Both the position numbers and the translations under genes were made by a program. From JAVDCA01 sp963819385 (lineage in GTDB: Bacteria; Pseudomonadota; Alphaproteobacteria; Rhizobiales; Xanthobacteraceae), in the NCBI GenBank assembly GCA_963819385.1, contig CAWFVV010000006.1, positions 1,922,001 through 1,986,000 of the forward strand: a stretch of DNA of 64,000 bases, in the 5' to 3' direction. Positions 59,228 through 64,000 of the stretch are shown in pieces. The first letter of the stretch is position 1. Every line of letters begins with the position of its first letter. The notes beneath the pieces were generated by a model. It had not been told where the DNA came from, searched no databases, and saw only the letters and a list, made by a program, of their open reading frames with translations.

Positions 59228-59926
59228 ATGCGCGTTCTCCTGATCGAAGACGATAGCGCGACAGCGCAGTCGATCGAGTTAATGCTCAAGTCCGAGAGCT
59301 TTAACGTCTATACGACGGACCTCGGCGAAGAGGGCGTCGATCTCGGCAAGCTTTACGACTACGACATCATCCTGCTCGACCTGAACCTGCCGGACATGTC
59401 CGGGTTCGAGGTCCTGCGCTCGCTGCGGGTGTCCAAGGTCAAGACGCCGATCCTGATCCTGTCCGGCCTCGCCGGCATCGAGGACAAGGTCAAAGGCCTC
59501 GGCTTCGGCGCCGACGACTACATGACCAAGCCGTTCCACAAGGACGAGCTGGTCGCGCGCATCCACGCGATCGTGCGGCGGTCCAAGGGCCACGCCCAGT
59601 CCGTCATCCAGACCGGCGATCTCGTCGTCAACCTCGACACCAAGACGGTCGAGGTCAACCAGGCGCGCGTGCATCTCACCGGCAAAGAATACCAGATGCT
59701 TGAGCTGCTCTCCCTGCGCAAAGGGACGACGCTCACCAAGGAGATGTTCCTCAACCATCTCTACGGCGGCATGGACGAGCCGGAGCTCAAGATCATCGAC
59801 GTGTTCATCTGCAAGCTGCGCAAGAAGCTCGCCAACGCGTCGAGCGGCAAGAACTACATCGAGACCGTGTGGGGCCGCGGCTATGTGCTGCGGGAACCAT
59901 CTGACGACGAGGGTATGGCCGCCTGA
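59228..59926 (+). CDS. ctrA: Cell-cycle response regulator CtrA
   Basis: The 232-residue protein is CtrA, the essential cell-cycle regulator of alphaproteobacteria. The receiver domain begins MRVLLIEDDSATAQSIELML with phosphoacceptor Asp51 in IILLDLNLPDMSGFEVLRS. The winged-helix OmpR-type output domain includes HLTGKEYQMLELLSLRKGTT, KEMFLNHLYGGMDEPELKII and KNYIETVWGRGYVLREP. It binds TTAA-N7-TTAA sites and controls flagellar, chemotaxis and division genes. ATG 59228 is used. A terminator follows at 59987. Confidence 0.98.
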   Translation: MRVLLIEDDSATAQSIELMLKSESFNVYTTDLGEEGVDLGKLYDYDIILLDLNLPDMSGFEVLRSLRVSKVKTPILILSGLAGIEDKVKGLGFGADDYMTKPFHKDELVARIHAIVRRSKGHAQSVIQTGDLVVNLDTKTVEVNQARVHLTGKEYQMLELLSLRKGTTLTKEMFLNHLYGGMDEPELKIIDVFICKLRKKLANASSGKNYIETVWGRGYVLREPSDDEGMAA

Positions 59927-59986
59927 CGCGGAGCACGATTTGTAGGAGCGTGTTGGACATTCCTCCCCAACTCGGACCTTTCTGGA

Positions 59987-60011
59987 CCCCGCCGCAAATG
60001 GCGGGGTTTTT
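59987..60011 (+). terminator. Rho-independent terminator after ctrA
   Basis: CCCCGCC (59987-59993) and GGCGGGG (60000-60006) form a perfect 7-bp stem with a six-base loop, followed by TTTTT. Confidence 0.92.
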
Positions 60012-60035
60012 GTTTGGCTGCCACCCCTAGCAATC

Positions 60036-60123
60036 GTCATGGCCGGGCTTGTCCCGGCCATCCACGTCTTTCATGCTGATAGATCGCAAAGACGTGGATG
60101 CCCGCGACAAGCGCGGGCATGAC
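60036..60123. repeat. Palindromic intergenic repeat, family E
   Basis: GTCATGGCCGGGCTTGTCCC pairs partly with GACAAGCGCGGGCATGAC. The inner arms ATCCACGTCTTT and AAAGACGTGGAT are perfect. The element is 88 bp and lies in the leader of the Bug-type gene that follows. Only one copy is seen in this window. Confidence 0.82.
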
Positions 60124-60144
60124 GAGGCTGTGGGAGGAGACACC

Positions 60145-61116
60145 ATGCGATGTTGGATGAGCGCGCTCGCCGCGCTGGCCATGCTGATCGGCGCGGGCGG
60201 CGTCGCGCCCGCCCAGGACGCCTTTCCGTCGCGGCCCGTGCACCTCCTCGTCCCCTTCCCGCCCGGCGGCGCGGTCGACATCGTCGCGCGCACGCTCGCC
60301 GACGAGCTGTCGAAACGCTGGGGCCAGCCGATCGTGGTCGAGAACCGCCCCGGCGCCGGCGGCACGATCGCGGCGGCGGTCGCCGCCAAGGCCGCACCCG
60401 ACGGCTACACGATCATTCTGGTCGCGAGCGGGCATGCGATCGTGTCCTATCTCTATCCGAGCCTGCCCTACGACCCGGTGCGCGATTTCACGCCGCTCTC
60501 GCTCGTCGGCTCCTCGCCCAACATGATGCTGGTGCGCGCCAACTCGCCATTCAGATCGGTCGGCGACGTGCTCGCCTTCGCGCGCAAGAACCCGGGCCAG
60601 CTCTCCTACGGCTACGCCGGCAACGGCACCTCGCCGCACCTCGCGGGCGAGCTCCTCAAATACATGGCCAAGATCGAGATCACGCCGGTGCCCTACAAGG
60701 GCGGCGCGCCCGTGCTCAACGACCTGCTCGGCGGACACATTCCGCTGTCATTCAACAACATTCCGGAATCGATCGGCTTCGTGCAGGCCGGCAAGGTCAG
60801 ATCGCTCGGTGTGACGACGGCGGCACGCTCGCCGGTGCTGCCCGACGTGCCGACCATCGCGCAGGCCGGCCTGCCGGGCTACGACACCGGCGTGTGGTGG
60901 GGGTTTCTCGCGCCCGCGGGCCTGCCGGCGGACGTCAAGACGAAACTCGCCAAGGACTGCGCCGAAGCCGCCCTGGTGCCCGCCGTGCGCGACCGCCTGC
61001 TCAAGCTCGGTGCCACGCCGATCGGCGGCTCGGCCGACGACTTCGCCAAGCTGATTGCGTCGGAGCACGAAAAATGGGGGCCCGTCATCCAGGCCGCCGG
61101 GATCAAGGGCGAGTGA
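60145..61116 (+). CDS. Bug family (tripartite tricarboxylate transporter) solute-binding protein
   Basis: The 323-residue protein has a signal peptide (LAALAMLIGAGGVAPAQ) and the Bug pattern FPSRPVHLLVPFPPGGAVDI, VENRPGAGGTIAAAVAAKAA, NGTSPHLAGELLKYMAKIEI and LPDVPTIAQAGLPGYDTGVW. It would bind a small carboxylate. ATG 60145 lies behind a GGGAGGAG site. It stands between ctrA and the che operon, which it does not seem functionally tied to, and converges with cheR. No TctAB genes are visible. Confidence 0.92.
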   Translation: MRCWMSALAALAMLIGAGGVAPAQDAFPSRPVHLLVPFPPGGAVDIVARTLADELSKRWGQPIVVENRPGAGGTIAAAVAAKAAPDGYTIILVASGHAIVSYLYPSLPYDPVRDFTPLSLVGSSPNMMLVRANSPFRSVGDVLAFARKNPGQLSYGYAGNGTSPHLAGELLKYMAKIEITPVPYKGGAPVLNDLLGGHIPLSFNNIPESIGFVQAGKVRSLGVTTAARSPVLPDVPTIAQAGLPGYDTGVWWGFLAPAGLPADVKTKLAKDCAEAALVPAVRDRLLKLGATPIGGSADDFAKLIASEHEKWGPVIQAAGIKGE

Positions 61117-61134
61117 CGTGTCCGCCGAACGGCC

Positions 61135-62013
61135 CTAGCGCATCGCCGCGACGGCTGCAGTCTTGAGCGCCGAGAAGCCCGGCACCGCCGCCTTCGCGGC
61201 GGCCGCATTGGGCAAATAGAGACCGCGCCGCTCGCTGTTCGGCTTGAACACCTCGGTGAGGCCGACGACGGTCTCGGCGGCGCCGAGCACCAGATAGCCG
61301 TCCGCGTCGGTGAGGCGCGCGATCCGCTCGAGCACGTCGACCTTGGTGGGCTGGTCGAAATAGATGAGCACATTGCGGCAGAAGACGATGTCGTAATGGC
61401 CCAGATGGCTGAAATCGGCCAGCAGGTTGAGCGGCCGGTACTGCACCATGGCCTTGATCTCGGGCGAGATCTGCCACGTCTCGCCGGCCTGCGTGAAATA
61501 CTTCATCAGCATCTGGATCGGCAGGCCGCGCTGCACCTCGAACTGGCTGTAGAGCCCGGCGCGCGCCTTCTCGAGCACCTCGTTCGAGAGGTCGGTCGCG
61601 ATGATCTCGATCCGCCAGCCGGCAAGCTGCGCCGACATCTCCTTGAGGATCATGGCGAGCGAATAAGGCTCCTGCCCGGTCGAGGCGGCGGCGCACCAGA
61701 TGCGGAGCCGACGCTGCGCGGCGCGCGCCTTGAGCAGGTTCGGCACCATGAACTCGCGAAAATGCTCGAACGGGATCTTGTCGCGGAAGAAGAACAATTC
61801 GTTGGTCGTCATCGCCTCGACCACGTCGACGATCAGCGGCTCGGCGCCGGGCGCCTTGAGCTTGGCGACGAGGTCGGCGAGATGCGCCGCACCGATCTTG
61901 CGCGCGAGCGGCAGCAGCCGGCTTTCCACCAGGTACTGCTTGTCCGCCGAGAGAACGAGGCCGGAGCGCTCTTTGAGCAGCTTGCGCAGGTAGTCGTAGT
62001 CCAATGGTGTCAC
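61135..62013 (-). CDS. cheR: Chemotaxis methyltransferase CheR
   Basis: The 292-residue protein starts at GTG 62013 (overlapping the cheB stop as GTGA) and reads MTPLDYDYLRKLLKERSGL, an N-terminal helical CheR domain. The SAM-binding domain includes RIWCAAASTGQEPYSLAMIL, IEIIATDLSNEVLEKARAGL and YDIVFCRNVLIYFDQPTKVD. CheR methylates glutamates of chemoreceptors and acts against CheB. The C-terminal tail is alanine-rich. It is the last gene of the che operon in the window. Confidence 0.95.
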   Translation of the reverse strand: MTPLDYDYLRKLLKERSGLVLSADKQYLVESRLLPLARKIGAAHLADLVAKLKAPGAEPLIVDVVEAMTTNELFFFRDKIPFEHFREFMVPNLLKARAAQRRLRIWCAAASTGQEPYSLAMILKEMSAQLAGWRIEIIATDLSNEVLEKARAGLYSQFEVQRGLPIQMLMKYFTQAGETWQISPEIKAMVQYRPLNLLADFSHLGHYDIVFCRNVLIYFDQPTKVDVLERIARLTDADGYLVLGAAETVVGLTEVFKPNSERRGLYLPNAAAAKAAVPGFSALKTAAVAAMR

Positions 62014-63164
62014 GGTCGCTCTCCGGAAAACAAACGCATCACTTTGGGAGCGATCTGATCGAGCGGCAGCACGGCCGAGCAGATGCCCGCATGGGCCGCC
62101 GCACCCGGCATCCCCCACACGACGCTGGTCGCCTCGTCCTGGGCGATGACGCCGCCGCCATGGGCGACGATCTCGGCACCGCCCTTGGCGCCATCCGAGC
62201 CCATGCCGGTGAGCACAAGCGCGAGCACCGCCGGCCCCCACGCCGCGGCGGCGGACCGAAACAGCGGATCGACCGCTGGCCTGCAGAAGTTCACCAACGG
62301 GCCGTCGTCGAGCGCGATGAAAGTCCCGTGGTCGCGCTTGACCACCTGCATATGCTTGCCGCCGGGCGCGACATAGATCGTGCCGGCCTCGATCGGCTCG
62401 CCGTGGACGCCCTCACGCGCGCGTCCGGACGCGGCGCGCGCGATGTGCTCGGCCAGGATGGTCGTGAAGGTCGGCGGCATGTGCTGCGTGATCAGCACCG
62501 GCACGCGCGGCAGCAGGCCGCGCAGGTTGGAGATGACCGACGTGAGCGCCTGCGGTCCGCCGGTCGATGAGCCGATCAGCAGGACGCGCGGCGGGATCGC
62601 CGGGAAGGCGCGCAGCTTGATCGGCGCGGCCGGCTCGTGCGTGCGCGCGGGCGGCGGATGGGCGGCAGGCGCCGCCGCGGCCTGCGGCGCGAGCGGCGCG
62701 CGGCGCCGCCGGCGACGGCCGCCCAGCTCGCGCACCTTCTCGATCAGGTCGTGACGGAAGGTCGCCGAGGTGGTGACGCCGCGATTGCTTTCGGGCTTCG
62801 AAATGTAGTCGGCTGCGCCGAGCGACAGCGCCTTGAGGCTGATCTCCGCGTTGTGGCGGGTCAGCGTGGACGACATGATCACGACGAGATCGCGCTTCTT
62901 GGCGAGCAGCAGCGGCAACGCCGAGATGCCGTCGAGCTCCGGCATCTCGATGTCGAGGATGACGACGTCGGGATTGATCCGTTCGACCTGGTCGACCGCG
63001 TCGCGGCCGTTGCGCAGCGAGCCGGCGAGCGCGAGGCCCGCCTCCTCCTCGATCCAGCGCGACACGAGGCCGCGCACGACGACGGAGTCGTCGACCACCA
63101 TGACCCGGATCGCGGCATCGGCCGTCGCGACGGCGGACGGCACCGCAGAAACTACAAGACCCAT
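62010..63164 (-). CDS. cheB: Chemotaxis response regulator methylesterase CheB
   Basis: The 384-residue protein has an N-terminal receiver domain (VMVVDDSVVVRGLVSRWIEE, phosphoacceptor Asp71 in VVILDIEMPELDGIS) and a long Arg/Ala/Pro-rich linker. The methylesterase domain has the catalytic Ser in RVLLIGSSTGGPQALTSVIS, His in VLITQHMPPTFTTILAEHI and Asp in LTGMGSDGAKGGAEIVAHGG. It removes methyl groups from chemoreceptors. Start ATG 63164 is used. GTG 63188 is possible. The linker is longer and more basic than usual. Confidence 0.95.
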   Translation of the reverse strand: MGLVVSAVPSAVATADAAIRVMVVDDSVVVRGLVSRWIEEEAGLALAGSLRNGRDAVDQVERINPDVVILDIEMPELDGISALPLLLAKKRDLVVIMSSTLTRHNAEISLKALSLGAADYISKPESNRGVTTSATFRHDLIEKVRELGGRRRRRRAPLAPQAAAAPAAHPPPARTHEPAAPIKLRAFPAIPPRVLLIGSSTGGPQALTSVISNLRGLLPRVPVLITQHMPPTFTTILAEHIARAASGRAREGVHGEPIEAGTIYVAPGGKHMQVVKRDHGTFIALDDGPLVNFCRPAVDPLFRSAAAAWGPAVLALVLTGMGSDGAKGGAEIVAHGGGVIAQDEATSVVWGMPGAAAHAGICSAVLPLDQIAPKVMRLFSGERP

Positions 63165-63284
63165 CTTGCTACTCGGACTAGACGCCACCCAACTGCACTT
63201 AGCGCAAGGTCTTCCCGGCTAACCGGTGCCCACCCCGGGTCAAGTCCAGGACCAGCTCGCCGGACCTTGCGCTGACGGTACCGC

Positions 63285-63650
63285 TCAGAGCAGTCCAACC
63301 TCCTGGAACTTCGCCTCGACGATGTCCTTGTCGAACGGTTTCATGATGTATTCGTTCGCGCCTGCGTGGAGCGCGCGCGCGATGTGTGCGACATCGTTCT
63401 CGGTGGTGCAGAACACCACCTTCGGGCGATCGCCGCCCGGCATCCGCCGCAGCGCCCGCAGGAACTCGTAGCCGTCCATCTTCGGCATGTTCCAGTCGAG
63501 CAGCACCGCGTCGGGCAGCCGGCGCTGGCACGCGGTCAGCGCCTCTTCGCCGTCCTCGGCCTCGGAGATCTCGAATTCCAACCCTTCGAGGATGCGCCGC
63601 GCCACCTTGCGGATCACGCTCGAGTCGTCGACGACCAGACAGGTCTTCAT
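63285..63650 (-). CDS. cheY: Chemotaxis response regulator CheY
   Basis: The 121-residue single-domain receiver has acidic Asp8 and Asp9 (CLVVDDSSVIRKVA), phosphoacceptor Asp52 in AVLLDWNMPKMDGYEFLRAL, Thr83 in VFCTTENDVAHIARALHAGA and Lys104 in EYIMKPFDKDI. It carries the signal from CheA to the flagellar motor. ATG 63650. It follows cheW by 66 bp and precedes cheB by about 120 bp. Confidence 0.95.
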   Translation of the reverse strand: MKTCLVVDDSSVIRKVARRILEGLEFEISEAEDGEEALTACQRRLPDAVLLDWNMPKMDGYEFLRALRRMPGGDRPKVVFCTTENDVAHIARALHAGANEYIMKPFDKDIVEAKFQEVGLL

Positions 63651-63716
63651 TGCACTAGGTCCTCTATCGAGCGGGGAGCCCGCTCCGGTCAAGCTTCACG
63701 CTGCTTGCACAGCGGA

Positions 63717-64000
63717 TTACGCAGCAACGGCCTCGTGGCCGGTGTCGAAGATGCGATCGACGTCGAGCACCACGAGGAGCTGCTTGTCGAGGCGATGCAC
63801 GCCCGACGAAACGCGCGCGAGATGCGGTTCGAGGTTCACCGGAACCGGCTCGCGCGTGCTGTCGGCGAGCTTGAACACCTCGCCGACGGAATCGATCAGC
63901 AGCCCGTACGATTCACCGCGGAATTCGATGCCCACCGCCATCGCGGGGCGGTCGGTCTTGCGTTTGCCGAGACCGAGCCGGCAATGCATGTCGATCGCGG
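63717..64000 (-). CDS. cheW: Chemotaxis coupling protein CheW, C-terminal part (cut by window edge)
   Basis: The visible 94 residues read AIDMHCRLGLGKRKTDRPAM, MAVGIEFRGESYGLLIDSVG, EVFKLADSTREPVPVNLEPH and VHRLDKQLLVVLDVDRIFDT. This is the CheW beta-barrel C-terminus, which joins chemoreceptors to CheA. The 5' end lies past the right edge. The conserved GLLIDSVGEV and the neighbour cheY support the call. Confidence 0.92.
   Translation of the reverse strand, partial: AIDMHCRLGLGKRKTDRPAMAVGIEFRGESYGLLIDSVGEVFKLADSTREPVPVNLEPHLARVSSGVHRLDKQLLVVLDVDRIFDTGHEAVAA

Overview
The window is 64 kb of GC-rich chromosomal DNA from an alphaproteobacterium, most likely a Hyphomicrobiales (Rhizobiales) member close to the Xanthobacteraceae or Bradyrhizobiaceae. 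The reasons are ctrA lying beside flhA, fliI and fliJ, a cheW-cheY-cheB-cheR run, several Bug-type solute-binding proteins, and dense palindromic intergenic repeats of kinds I associate with Bradyrhizobium relatives. I see no phage, plasmid, transposase or CRISPR hallmark.

Layout. 0-9.4 kb: malonyl-CoA decarboxylase (partial), a CoA-transferase with a small P-loop kinase, a periplasmic DsrE protein, a TRAP transporter (dctPQM, dctP frame-broken), a divergent Bug-type binding protein, a cytoplasmic binding-domain protein and an MFS carrier. 9.4-23 kb: amino-acid-type binding protein, UdgX, MFS exporter, SDR, LVIVD propeller protein, MDR oxidoreductase, three alpha/beta hydrolases, a luciferase-like monooxygenase, two divergent membrane coiled-coil proteins and an Ldh-type dehydrogenase. 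23-29.4 kb: small conserved proteins and a four-gene operon with two Rieske proteins, one joined to a ferric-reductase-like membrane domain and one to a flavodoxin-type domain. 29.4-37.4 kb: two divergent operons. One holds an OpgH-like glucosyltransferase, an FkbM methyltransferase and a membrane glycosyltransferase. The other holds a dehydrogenase, a PTPS-like protein, a GT4 glycosyltransferase and a methyltransferase, facing a RibD-type reductase. 37.4-52 kb: mixed metabolic genes, an orphan molybdopterin hydroxylase subunit and a decayed zone (47.2-50.6 kb) of gene fragments, then tRNA-Lys. 52-64 kb: motility and cell-cycle block (flhA, fliJ, fliI, ctrA, cheR, cheB, cheY, cheW) interrupted by an ECF sigma/anti-sigma pair and two tandem tiny membrane proteins.

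How it fits together. The left two thirds looks like uptake and oxidation of carboxylates and aromatic or xenobiotic-like compounds. The right end is core motility and cell-cycle control. The least explained set is the 33.3-37.4 kb operon, whose gene content suggests a glycosylated and methylated pterin-like small molecule.

Caution. Five genes are broken by short indels (six breaks), and a seventh is inferred at the start of fkbM. Three of the breaks become in-frame and regenerate a GANTC site (the CcrM methylation motif of alphaproteobacteria) when one base is removed, and a fourth touches a GANTC. At least some may therefore be sequencing errors at methylated sites rather than true pseudogenes.
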